Shown in pieces: positions 18,780-26,783 of a stretch of DNA of 64,000 nt. The stretch comes from Metapseudomonas otitidis (GTDB lineage: Bacteria > Pseudomonadota > Gammaproteobacteria > Pseudomonadales > Pseudomonadaceae), in assembly GCF_900111835.1 (NCBI RefSeq), contig NZ_FOJP01000012.1, positions 186,001 through 250,000 of the forward strand, in the 5' to 3' direction. The notes under the pieces are model-generated. The model had not been told where the DNA came from. It worked only from the letters and a program-made list of their open reading frames with translations, and did not search any database. Numbering within the stretch: position 1 is the stretch's first letter; each line of letters opens with the position of its first letter. The position numbers and the translations under genes were made by a program.

Positions 18780-19043
18780 TCACGTCGGCTCGCCCCGCTG
18801 CGTTCCGACAGGCTCCAACAACAGGTGGTCCAGGGTACGGGCGCGGCAGGCGCGGACCATGGGCAGCGCGCTTTCCAGGTCGCGGCGGTAGCGCTCGAAG
18901 GATTCGCGGGTGATGGCGTAGCGCTCTTCGTAATCGACCAGGCCATTGCTCACCGGGATGGACAGGTAGTAACGGTCGCCACCTTCTTCGACCCCCAGGG
19001 CGAACCGGTGCCGGGGGCTGAACACCACGTCACGCCAACTCAC
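18780..19043 (-). CDS. Small conserved hypothetical protein
   Basis: This is an 87-residue protein beginning MSWRDVVFSPRHRFALGVEE, with YYLSIPVSNGLVDYEERYAI and a C-terminal DHLLLEPVGTQRG. I recall similar small proteins in many proteobacteria without a known function. Its start overlaps the stop of the upstream HD-domain gene by four bases, so they are translated together. It may be a partner or regulator of that hydrolase, but nothing in the sequence proves it. Confidence 0.75.
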   Translation of the reverse strand: MSWRDVVFSPRHRFALGVEEGGDRYYLSIPVSNGLVDYEERYAITRESFERYRRDLESALPMVRACRARTLDHLLLEPVGTQRGEPT

Positions 19044-19468
19044 TCGGGGCGCTCCAGAGCGACCAGGGCGCGGTGGTAGCGGGCAACGCGGGCCAGGTCG
19101 GCCTCGCCCAGTTCGGGCAGGCGGGTGACATCGAGGTTGTCGCGGATATCCTCGCGCTTGATCCGCCGGGCCAGGGCGTTGGGCCGGATGCGCTCGATGA
19201 AGGCTTCGTAGGTCTCGCCTTCACGTCGACTGAGGCAGTCGACGGCCTGTACCACGGACTCGGGGATGCCGAGGATGCGCAGGTCCTCGAGCTTGACGTC
19301 GCCATCCTCGACCACGTCGTGCAGCACGGCTGCCATCTGCGCCTCGGGATCCTCGAAGCGCAGCATCAACCGCAGGGGGTGCAGCACATAGGCCCGACCG
19401 GCCTTGTCCCGTTGACCGGCATGGACACGGCAAGCCAGGGCAATGGCGGTTTCCAGTGGGGTATTCAT
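19040..19468 (-). CDS. Small alarmone hydrolase-like HD protein (RelA/SpoT hydrolase domain only)
   Basis: This 142-residue single HD domain resembles the SpoT/MESH1 hydrolase half. Motifs in order are: AGQRDKAGRAYVLHPLR (Arg/His ligand region), the HD pair in AAVLHDVVEDGD, LSRREGETYEAFIERI, and KREDIRDNLDVTRL, corresponding to the usual KxADxxDN block. It therefore could remove pyrophosphate from (p)ppGpp or (p)ppApp. There is no synthetase domain. The start ATG at 19468 has AGGAG upstream. It heads a three-gene minus-strand operon located between the Tse6 module and vgrG1b. A housekeeping nucleotide-hydrolysis role is equally possible. Confidence 0.82.
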   Translation of the reverse strand: MNTPLETAIALACRVHAGQRDKAGRAYVLHPLRLMLRFEDPEAQMAAVLHDVVEDGDVKLEDLRILGIPESVVQAVDCLSRREGETYEAFIERIRPNALARRIKREDIRDNLDVTRLPELGEADLARVARYHRALVALERPE

Positions 19469-19798
19469 TCCTTGGGCTCCTCTGTGAAGGGCGCGGAGGT
19501 TAGCAGCCTGAAACCTGCCGTGCCGGAACTGAGACACGCCACGCAGCCTTGACGGCAACCGATGGACAGCCTCCGGGGACTGTTCTAAAAAGTTCGCCGG
19601 CCCTGCCCGCCGCCGTGCGGTCGGGGTTACGCAAGGATTCGCGGATATCGGAAAAAGCGCTCGGCAACGGCCTCGTCTGCTACAACTTCGACCCAGGGTT
19701 TTCCCGCCCTCCCGGCTCGCCGGGCAAGTCGATTTCCTGGCGACGGGCCGCTGACGCGGAACCACGCCCCGGCGGTGGCATACGAGGCAAGGAAGGCG
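19469..19798. other. Divergent intergenic region between the HD gene and vgrG1b
   Basis: About 330 bases separate two divergently transcribed genes, so it should contain both promoters. It includes the only AT-richer stretch nearby (GTTCTAAAAAGTTCG around 19580) and a GCAAGGAAGG ribosome binding site for vgrG1b. I see no gene in it and no convincing operator. Confidence 0.4.
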
Positions 19799-21925
19799 AT
19801 GCAAATCACTCAATCGACCCGCATGGCGAAAGTCAGCAGCCCCCTGGGCGCCAACGTCCTGGTGCTGGAACGGCTGGACGGCCACGAACAGCTGGGTCGC
19901 CTGTTCGACTACGAACTGAGTCTGGTTTCAGAAAACCCTGCCATCAAGCTCGACGCGTTGCTGGGCAAGCCCATGGGGCTCTCGGTGGAGCTGCCCGACG
20001 GTAGCAAGCGCTACTTCCACGGCATCGCCGCACGCTGCAGCCAGTCCTCCGGCACCGGCCAGTTCGCGGGCTACCGCGTCACCCTGCGGCCCTGGCTGTG
20101 GCTGCTGTCGCGCACCTCCGACTGCCGCATCTTCCAGAACAAGACGGTGCCGGACATCATCAAGCAGGTGTTCCGCGACCTCGGTTTCTCCGACTTCGAA
20201 GACGCCCTCACCCGCAGCTACCACGAGTGGGAATACTGCGTTCAGTACCGCGAGACCAGCTTCGAGTTCGTCAGCCGGCTCATGGAGCAGGAAGGCATCT
20301 ACTACTACTTCCGCCATGAGCAGTCGCGTCATGTGATGGTGCTCTCCGATGCCTATGGAGCCCACAGCCCGGCCCCCGGCTACGCGTCGGTGCCCTTCTA
20401 CCCCCTCGAAGACCAGATGCGCGAGCGTGACCACGTCTACGACTGGCACCTGGCGCAGGAAGTGCAGCCCGGCTCCCTGGCCCTCAACGACTACGACTTC
20501 AAGCGTCCCAGCGCACGCCTGGAGGTGCGCTCCAGCGTCAGCCGCAGCCACAGCAACGCCGACCATCCGCTCTACGACTACCCCGGCGAATACGTGCAGA
20601 CCAGCGATGGCGAGCAGTACGCACGCAACCGCATCGAGGCCATCCAGACCCAGTACGAGCGCGTGCAGCTGCGCACCAACGCGCGCGGTCTTGGAGCCGG
20701 CCACCTGTTCAAGATGACCGGCTACCCCCGGGACGACCAGAACCGCGAGTACCTGATCATCGGTGCCCGCTATGCGGTCAGCCAGGAGGCCTACGAGACC
20801 GGCTCCGGTGGCGGTCTGCAGTATGAAAGCGACCTGGAATGCATCGACGCCGGGCAGGCCTTCCGGCCGATGCCGACCACCATCAAGCCCATCGTCCAGG
20901 GTCCGCAGACGGCCATGGTTGTCGGCCCCAAGGGCGAGGAGATCTGGACCGACCAGTACGGCCGGGTGAAGGTGCATTTCTATTGGGACCGGCATGACCA
21001 GTCCAACGAGAACAGCTCCTGCTGGATCCGCGTGTCCCAGGCCTGGGCCGGCAAGAACTGGGGTCACATCCAGATCCCACGCATCGGCCAGGAGGTGATC
21101 GTCAGCTTCCTCGAAGGCGACCCGGACCGCCCGATCATCACCGGACGCGTGTACAACGCCGAGCAGACCGTGCCCTACGACCTGCCCGCCAACGCCACCC
21201 AGAGCGGGGTCAAGAGCGGTTCCAGCAAGGGCGGCACGCCGGCGAACTTCAACGAGATCCGCATGGAGGACAAGAAGGGCGAGGAGCAGCTCTTCATCCA
21301 CGCGGAGAAGAACCAGGACATCGAGGTCGAGAACGACGAGACCCACTGGGTCGGCCACGACCGCACCAAGACCATCGACCACGACGAAACGGTGCACGTG
21401 AAGCACGACCGCACCGAGACAGTGGACAACAACGAGACCATCACCATCGGTGTCGACCGCACCGAGCAGGTCGGCAACAACGAGACCATCACCATCGGCG
21501 TCAACCGCACCGAGAAGGTCGGCAGCAACGAGAGCATCACCATCGGCGCCAACCGCACCGAGCAGGTCGGCAGCAACGAGAACATCACCATCGGCAGCAA
21601 CCGCACCGAAAGCGTGGGCAGCAACGAAAGCGTGGACATCGGTGCCAACCAGACCACCAGCATCGGCAAGAACGAGTCCCGCAGCGTCGGCCAGAACCGC
21701 AGCACCAGCGTGGGCCAGAGCGACAGCCTGGACGTGGGCAAGCACTTCTCGCTGAACGCCGGCGACTCCATCACCCTGGTCACCGGCTCCGCCAGCATCA
21801 CCATGAAGAAGGACGGCACCATCGTCATCAGCGGCAAGAACATCACCATCGACGGCTCCGGTGCGATCAACGTCAAGGCCAGCAAGAACGTCGTGGTGAA
21901 AGGCCAGAAGATCCTGCAGAACTAG
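19799..21925 (+). CDS. vgrG1b: T6SS spike protein VgrG with extended repeat beta-helix (vgrG1b-like)
   Basis: This 708-residue VgrG is 62 residues longer than the first copy. The N-terminal and OB-fold regions are nearly the same as vgrG1a, but residues about 515-640 form a run of imperfect 16-residue repeats (NNETITIGVDRTEQVG type), each two 8-residue turns of the needle-like beta-helix, before a cap ending KNVVVKGQKILQN. The start ATG at 19799 lies behind AAGGAAGG; upstream in-frame codons have no binding site. Downstream genes encode the adaptor-like proteins and PAAR nuclease it presumably carries, the same layout as PAO1 PA0095-PA0101 from memory. Confidence 0.95.
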   Translation: MQITQSTRMAKVSSPLGANVLVLERLDGHEQLGRLFDYELSLVSENPAIKLDALLGKPMGLSVELPDGSKRYFHGIAARCSQSSGTGQFAGYRVTLRPWLWLLSRTSDCRIFQNKTVPDIIKQVFRDLGFSDFEDALTRSYHEWEYCVQYRETSFEFVSRLMEQEGIYYYFRHEQSRHVMVLSDAYGAHSPAPGYASVPFYPLEDQMRERDHVYDWHLAQEVQPGSLALNDYDFKRPSARLEVRSSVSRSHSNADHPLYDYPGEYVQTSDGEQYARNRIEAIQTQYERVQLRTNARGLGAGHLFKMTGYPRDDQNREYLIIGARYAVSQEAYETGSGGGLQYESDLECIDAGQAFRPMPTTIKPIVQGPQTAMVVGPKGEEIWTDQYGRVKVHFYWDRHDQSNENSSCWIRVSQAWAGKNWGHIQIPRIGQEVIVSFLEGDPDRPIITGRVYNAEQTVPYDLPANATQSGVKSGSSKGGTPANFNEIRMEDKKGEEQLFIHAEKNQDIEVENDETHWVGHDRTKTIDHDETVHVKHDRTETVDNNETITIGVDRTEQVGNNETITIGVNRTEKVGSNESITIGANRTEQVGSNENITIGSNRTESVGSNESVDIGANQTTSIGKNESRSVGQNRSTSVGQSDSLDVGKHFSLNAGDSITLVTGSASITMKKDGTIVISGKNITIDGSGAINVKASKNVVVKGQKILQN
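20878..21272 (+). repeat. Direct repeat copy 2 (vgrG1b OB-fold segment)
   Basis: This is the partner of the segment at 10980-11375. The similarity is far higher at the DNA level than in the vgrG 3' ends, suggesting gene conversion. Confidence 0.9.
21340..21720 (+). repeat. 48-bp in-frame tandem repeats in vgrG1b
   Basis: Imperfect 48-base units (for example around 21430, 21478, 21526 and 21574) encode 16-residue beta-helix turns of the form NNETITIGVxRTExVG. They are absent from the vgrG1a copy. Confidence 0.85.
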
Positions 21926-21948
21926 GCCCTGCGGCCAGGGAGTAGCAC

Positions 21949-22395
21949 ATGACAGTCCACACCCACACCCCGGCCACCACCCGCCTCGACGGCGTGGTGA
22001 TCGGCGTCCTCCTCGATGTCCCCGAAGCGTCCAGCCCCGTGGTGGCCTTCCCCGGCTGCCCATCGGAAACCGGCATCGCCGCGACCACCACCACCGTGCT
22101 CGCCCGCGAAGACATCGGCACCCAGGTGGCGCTGATGTTCGTCGGCGGTGATCCGTCCCGCCCGCTGGTCATCGGCCGCATCCAGCGCCTGCCGGAAGCC
22201 CGCCAGGCGCCGGCGGTGGCCCACATCGACGGCGAACGCCTGGAGTTCTCCGCCGAGCGCGAGATCGTCCTGCGCTGCGGCAAGGCCAGCATCACCCTGA
22301 CCCGCGAAGGCAAGGTGCTGATCAAGGGCGCCTACCTCTCCAGCCGCTCCTCGGGCGTCAACCGCATCAAGGGCGGTTCGGTGCAGATCAACTGA
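21949..22395 (+). CDS. DUF6484-type T6SS-associated protein
   Basis: This 148-residue protein is encoded directly after vgrG1b. Its N-terminal part (about 12-70) resembles the DUF6484 domain (DGVVIGVLLDVP...ATTTTVLAREDIGTQVALMFVGGDPSRPLVIGRIQ). The C-terminal part mimics a VgrG beta-helix cap (EIVLRCGKASITLTREGKVLIKGAYLSSRSSGVNRIKGGSVQIN). It probably is a spike or cargo adaptor; the corresponding PAO1 gene is PA0096 from memory. It is separated by 23 bases from vgrG1b and 13 bases from the DUF2169 gene, so it is in one operon. Confidence 0.85.
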   Translation: MTVHTHTPATTRLDGVVIGVLLDVPEASSPVVAFPGCPSETGIAATTTTVLAREDIGTQVALMFVGGDPSRPLVIGRIQRLPEARQAPAVAHIDGERLEFSAEREIVLRCGKASITLTREGKVLIKGAYLSSRSSGVNRIKGGSVQIN

Positions 22396-22408
22396 CAGAG
22401 CCGCGCCC

Positions 22409-23518
22409 ATGGAATTGCTCAACGCCACACGCCTGATGGCTGCCTATACCCAGGGCCTGGCCCCGGATGGCCGGGAATCCCTGGTGGTGGTCGCCAAGGG
22501 CACCTTCGACCTGCCCCTGGACGGCCGCGAGGCGAGCCTGGCGGAGGTCCAGCGCCCGCTGCTGATGGCCGACGAATACGTTGGCGAACCCGGCCTCTCG
22601 GCACCCCGCCAGGAAATGGACTTCGCCCCGGTCAAACCCTTCTGCGACGTGCTGGTGATGGGCAAGGCCCATGCACCCAACGGGCGCCCCGCCACGCAGA
22701 TCACCGCTGGCATCCGCGTCGGCCGGGTCAGCAAGGCCTTCAGCGTGCTCGGCCCCCGTCAGTGGGTGCCCGGCGCCCTCGGTGCGGCCCCGGGCGCCCC
22801 GCAGCCCTTCATCGAGCAGGACATCGGCTACGCCCACGCGTTCGGCGGCAGCCACGCCATGGCCGACCGCCCCGACTTCGCCGACAGCTACCTGGCCAAC
22901 CCGGCCGGCCGCGGCTGGTACCCGAGGAGCGCCAGCACCGCCGACATCGTCGGCATGCCCATGCCCAACACCGAAGCCCTCGGCCAACCCATCGACAGTC
23001 CCTACGGCGACTTCACCCCCATGGCCCTCGGCCCCATCGGCCGCCACTGGCCGCCGCGCATCGGCCACGCCGGCACCTATGACGACGCCTGGCTGGCGGA
23101 CCACTTCCCCTTCCTGCCGCCGGACTTCGACACCCGCTACTACCAGGCCGCCCCGCCGGACCAGCAGACCGAGTACCTGCAGGGTGGCGAGGACGTGCTG
23201 CTGCTCAACCTCACCCAACAGGAAAGGGCCGGCTTCAAGATACCGAGGATGCAGGTGCCGGTGACGTTCTTTTTGAAGAAGGGCGGCCACGAGACGGTGC
23301 AGGCGGTGATCGACACGCTGGTGGTGGACACCGACGCCGGCAAGGTGGAGATCACCTGGCGCGCGAGCCGCGTACTGAAAAAAAATATGTTCGAGATCAA
23401 CAGTGTGCTGTTGGGCACTAAGTCCTCGGCCTGGTGGCGTGCCCGTGAGTTGGGCAAGACTTACTATCCGTCCCTGGATCGGCTGGTAGATTCTCGGCTA
23501 ACCAAGGAAAGCGAATGA
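22409..23518 (+). CDS. DUF2169-family T6SS adaptor
   Basis: This 369-residue DUF2169 protein belongs to a family regularly encoded beside vgrG and PAAR genes and needed for loading certain effectors. Recognisable blocks are LVVVAKGTFDLPLDGR, a DVLVMGKAHAP segment and DIGYAHAFGGSHAMADRPDFADSYLANPAGRGWYP. The first 970 bases are GC-rich, but from about base 23380 the composition becomes AT-richer (a run of eight A), continuing into the next genes. The C-terminal ~45 residues therefore look recombined together with the downstream effector module. It overlaps the next gene start by four bases. Confidence 0.9.
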   Translation: MELLNATRLMAAYTQGLAPDGRESLVVVAKGTFDLPLDGREASLAEVQRPLLMADEYVGEPGLSAPRQEMDFAPVKPFCDVLVMGKAHAPNGRPATQITAGIRVGRVSKAFSVLGPRQWVPGALGAAPGAPQPFIEQDIGYAHAFGGSHAMADRPDFADSYLANPAGRGWYPRSASTADIVGMPMPNTEALGQPIDSPYGDFTPMALGPIGRHWPPRIGHAGTYDDAWLADHFPFLPPDFDTRYYQAAPPDQQTEYLQGGEDVLLLNLTQQERAGFKIPRMQVPVTFFLKKGGHETVQAVIDTLVVDTDAGKVEITWRASRVLKKNMFEINSVLLGTKSSAWWRARELGKTYYPSLDRLVDSRLTKESE

Positions 23519-24555
23519 GCCAGGCGGTCTGCATCATCGGCTCCGGCATGATTAGTGCCGTAGGCCATAACGCGCCATCCAGTTGTGCGGCCATACGCTG
23601 TGCGATAGACAACTTTCAGGAAAGCCGCTTTCTTGATAGTGGCGGCGAATGGCAAATGGTGGCGGAGGTTCAACACGAACAGCCCTGGCGAGGGCGCACC
23701 AAACTGGTGAAGATGGCGGCAGCCGCCATCCTCGAAGCATTGTCCAACAGCCCCGTTAAAGATGCGTCCTTGGTCCCCCTGCTACTAGGCGTCGCGGAAA
23801 AGGAACGGCCAGGCCGACTCGCCAATCTAGACGAGTCCCTCATCAAGGATATCGAACGAGAACTGAACGTTCGTTTCCACACCTCATCTGCCGTAATCCC
23901 CAGAGGAAGAGTTAGCGGAGCAATAGCCTTACTCAACGCAAGGAAGCTGATTTACCAAGCTGGTCACCAGCATGTGCTGATCGCCGGTGTCGACTCCTTT
24001 CTCAACGGCGAAACCCTTGCCTTTCTCGACAGCCAGGAACGACTGCTCACAAGCCGCAACTCGAATGGTTTCATCCCAGGCGAAGGCGCTGCTGCCGTCC
24101 TGCTCTCGGCACCGACTCAAAGCCCAGCCCCCCAGTTGGGTTGCATTGGATTGGGATTCGGTGTCGAGGAAGCCACGGTCACCGCTGAGGACGTTGCTCA
24201 TCGGGCAGAAGGACTAACTCAGGCAATTCGCAACGCCCTTGTCGAGGCGAGCTGTGGCTTGGAAGCCATGGACTACCGGCTGACTGACCTTTCAGGTGAA
24301 CAGTATTACTTCAAAGAAGCAGCCCTGGCTCTCAGCCGTGTATTGCGTGTTCGCAAAGAGCATTTTCACCTCCACCACCCTGCAGACTGTATCGGCGAAT
24401 GTGGTGCGGCAATCGGCCCTGCAATGCTCGTGGTCGCGTTGGCGGCCTGCAGGAAGGGGTACGGTGAAGGAGCAAATATTTTCTGCCACCTGGGCAACGA
24501 TGCGGGTGAACGCGCAGCGATGTTGCTCAGCTATCAGACTGTAAGGGTGAACTGA
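23515..24555 (+). CDS. Beta-ketoacyl-synthase-like (thiolase-fold) protein, probably non-catalytic, T6SS-associated
   Basis: The 346-residue protein has the thiolase fold: N-terminal CIIGSGMISAVG, middle LIAGVDSFLNGETLAFL and the KS-type GEGAAAVLL motif near residue 195. However, the nucleophile elbow reads GRVSGAIALLNA with no cysteine at the usual place, and neither active-site His motif is recognisable, so condensing activity is doubtful. It is encoded between the DUF2169 adaptor and the PAAR nuclease with overlaps at both ends, like PAO1 PA0098 from memory. A structural or adaptor role in effector loading is inferred. GC content is clearly lower than in the flanking core genes. Confidence 0.8.
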   Translation: MSQAVCIIGSGMISAVGHNAPSSCAAIRCAIDNFQESRFLDSGGEWQMVAEVQHEQPWRGRTKLVKMAAAAILEALSNSPVKDASLVPLLLGVAEKERPGRLANLDESLIKDIERELNVRFHTSSAVIPRGRVSGAIALLNARKLIYQAGHQHVLIAGVDSFLNGETLAFLDSQERLLTSRNSNGFIPGEGAAAVLLSAPTQSPAPQLGCIGLGFGVEEATVTAEDVAHRAEGLTQAIRNALVEASCGLEAMDYRLTDLSGEQYYFKEAALALSRVLRVRKEHFHLHHPADCIGECGAAIGPAMLVVALAACRKGYGEGANIFCHLGNDAGERAAMLLSYQTVRVN

Positions 24556-25829
24556 TGGCCAACCAGGTTTTCGCCAACGGAATGGAGGTGTCCTGCAAGT
24601 CCGCAAACGGAAAATCGATCGCGGCCTTCCCGGACGTTTGCTTTACACCACCGCAGGCCCCTCCCACCCCCACGGGCGTGCCTATCCCCTATCCGAATAC
24701 GGGGATGGCCAGTGACACAAGTAACGGCAGCAGGACCGTCAAGATCACCGGCAAGGAGGTCATGCTCAAAGATAAAAGCTACTTCAAGACGAGCACAGGG
24801 GATGAGGCTGGCTGCGCGCCCAAGAAAGGCATTATTACCAGCAAGATCAAGGGCAAGGTCTACTTCACCGCTTGGTCCATGGATGTGAAATTCGAAGGCG
24901 AGAATGTGGTTCGTCACATGGATCTCATGACCCACAACCATGCATCCCAAGGCCCCAATACCCCACCTTGGATGTACATGGACGAGATGGCGTTGGCCAG
25001 TGCATCCGAGCAATGCAAGGCAGAGTCGAAGAAGACTCAGGACTGCATGGAAAAGCACGCCAAGAACAATACCCATCAGCAGAAGCGTAAAGACCACCGA
25101 AAACCGGGTGCCACGCAAGCGGCCGCCGTCAGCGACAACAGTCAGGTGGACTGGAATGCCCTTCTGAAAGCCGATGCTGGCAAAGGTGAGTTCTACAACA
25201 AGACTGGCGCGCTCAACGACATGTGTGAGGACAAAGACTGTAAGGATCAGTTCGACTGCAGCCTAGTGCCATTCGACCACGGGTGCTGCGCTGGAAAGAC
25301 TCCGCACCATGTGGTCCCCGCCCACTGCTTCCTGCCCTCTGGCGAGCGCAAGAGCGGCTCTGGGGATCGTTACCCCGGCACAGACAGCTACGACGACACA
25401 AAGGCGCCCTGCATATGTCTTGAAGGTGCAACCAAAAGCGACAGCGCTGACGGCAAACTCAAAGAACACGGCCAGGTGCACGCTATCGTCGATGTCGCCG
25501 AAGACAAGTTCATGAAAAGCGAAAAGCAGTTCACGCCCACCGGCAAACCGAAAATGAAGAAGGGCGAAGAGGTCATCAAGAAGACAGCCGGGTCATGGAG
25601 CTTCGAGCAAGCCAACGACGCAGGCTGCGACGCGGTTTCCAAGGTGAAGCAGAAGTGCGACAAAGAATGCATGAAGGCCCAGAGTGAAGCAGCCCATAAG
25701 AAAATGGGACTCGATGTAGGCAAGGGCAAATCGGACAAACTCATGCTACGCGCTGACTCATCGGGCAATCGTACACCACCAGGTTTCGTTCCTCAGGGAG
25801 CTGTAAGTGCCCCCGCAGGCATGTTCTGA
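24555..25829 (+). CDS. tse7: Tse7-like T6SS nuclease effector (PAAR-like DUF4150 plus GHH/HNH nuclease)
   Basis: This 424-residue effector has an N-terminal PAAR-like DUF4150 domain (about 1-125: ANGMEVSCKSANGKSIAAFPDVCFTPP, then KGKVYFTAWSMDVKFEG) that would cap the VgrG spike. A linker rich in Lys and Gln follows. The C-terminal toxin (about 215-400) holds a GHH/HNH-type nuclease motif, here TPHHVVPAHCF, plus cysteine pairs that could bind metal (CEDKDCKDQFDC, DHGCC). It should degrade DNA in the target cell. The overlapping start and neighbours parallel PAO1 PA0099. The first residue of the GHH signature is Pro rather than Gly. Confidence 0.87.
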   Translation: MANQVFANGMEVSCKSANGKSIAAFPDVCFTPPQAPPTPTGVPIPYPNTGMASDTSNGSRTVKITGKEVMLKDKSYFKTSTGDEAGCAPKKGIITSKIKGKVYFTAWSMDVKFEGENVVRHMDLMTHNHASQGPNTPPWMYMDEMALASASEQCKAESKKTQDCMEKHAKNNTHQQKRKDHRKPGATQAAAVSDNSQVDWNALLKADAGKGEFYNKTGALNDMCEDKDCKDQFDCSLVPFDHGCCAGKTPHHVVPAHCFLPSGERKSGSGDRYPGTDSYDDTKAPCICLEGATKSDSADGKLKEHGQVHAIVDVAEDKFMKSEKQFTPTGKPKMKKGEEVIKKTAGSWSFEQANDAGCDAVSKVKQKCDKECMKAQSEAAHKKMGLDVGKGKSDKLMLRADSSGNRTPPGFVPQGAVSAPAGMF

Positions 25830-25847
25830 TTCTTTTAAGGAGCTCCA

Positions 25848-26762
25848 ATGTCATCTTCTAAGGTCCCCGTCAGCTTCCTCAATGGATTTTCCCCGCGAAA
25901 TGGGGTGATCGGGGTGCTTGGCTTTCCACACGGGCTCGACAAACGAGCCGAGTTCACTCGCTTCTTCACCTACATCGACGGCAACTGGGGTGCATCAGAT
26001 CTGGAGTACCAAGGCAAGTCGCTAACCAGCCTTACTGATGCGTCGAGAGGCTACAGAGCATGGTGGCTGCTAGGAAAAAATGGCGAAACCACTGAACTGA
26101 CAGCCAGCGGAAAAGTGGATGAGCAGATACCTGGAGCAGGCCTCAATGTGGCTGAACCTTACGGGTATGTAGAGGTGATCCGGAACATCGCGGGGCAACT
26201 CTACGTATGCGGATACGGGCGACAGGTCTACAAGCGGGTGGGTGACGACTGGATATCCATCGCCACGGACATCCTTACCCGCGAGACAGCGAAAGGATTC
26301 ATGGACATTGCCGGAATCTCGGAAGATCAGGTCTACGCCGTGGGCTGGGGTGGAGAGATCTACTTCCACGATGGACGCCGCTGGCACAAGGACGACAGCC
26401 CGACTACAGCACACCTGACGGGTGTGCGTTGCCTGGAGAATGGCCAGGTTGTTGTTTGCGGGCACAAGGGGGTGGTCTTGCGTGGTGCCTTCAACCTTTG
26501 GGAGGTAGTTGACGATAATGGATTGAATGGCAACTGGTATGACATCGAAGTCTATGGCGATACCATCTACTTGGCCGGTAACAACCAACTGGCGAAGGTC
26601 GAGAATGACAAGATTGTGCCCATAGATATCGGCATTGGCCGCTCCGTCTCCACCCATAAACTGCATGTAAAAGACGGTCTTTTATGGTCGTTTGGCGAAG
26701 ACGACATTGTCGTATTCGACGGGCAGAAATGGCAGGAGATTATCCATCCGGACAATGCCTGA
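25848..26762 (+). CDS. Beta-propeller-like protein, candidate immunity protein (Tsi7 position)
   Basis: This 304-residue cytoplasmic protein is built of repeated short blades with an aromatic/glycine pattern (LYVCGYGRQVYKRVGDDW, VYAVGWGGEIYFHDGRRW, VVVCGHKGVVLRGAFNLW, IYLAGNNQLAKVENDKI). It follows the nuclease effector after 18 bases with a good AAGGAG ribosome binding site. Position and size fit PAO1 PA0100 (Tsi7) from memory. A paralogue lies at 28086. It has the same lower GC as the effector, supporting transfer of the two as a unit. The immunity function is inferred from synteny. Confidence 0.75.
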   Translation: MSSSKVPVSFLNGFSPRNGVIGVLGFPHGLDKRAEFTRFFTYIDGNWGASDLEYQGKSLTSLTDASRGYRAWWLLGKNGETTELTASGKVDEQIPGAGLNVAEPYGYVEVIRNIAGQLYVCGYGRQVYKRVGDDWISIATDILTRETAKGFMDIAGISEDQVYAVGWGGEIYFHDGRRWHKDDSPTTAHLTGVRCLENGQVVVCGHKGVVLRGAFNLWEVVDDNGLNGNWYDIEVYGDTIYLAGNNQLAKVENDKIVPIDIGIGRSVSTHKLHVKDGLLWSFGEDDIVVFDGQKWQEIIHPDNA

Positions 26763-26783
26763 TGGATATGGAGGTCCTGATCC

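Noticed and set aside
21340-21720. CRISPR-like periodic repeats
   Set aside because: The 48-base period is an in-frame protein repeat of the VgrG beta-helix; there are no unique spacers or cas genes.
19928-22063. 711-codon minus-strand reading opposite vgrG1b
   Set aside because: Val/Ala/Gly-rich repeats mirror the vgrG repeats; no family motif and complete overlap with a certain gene.
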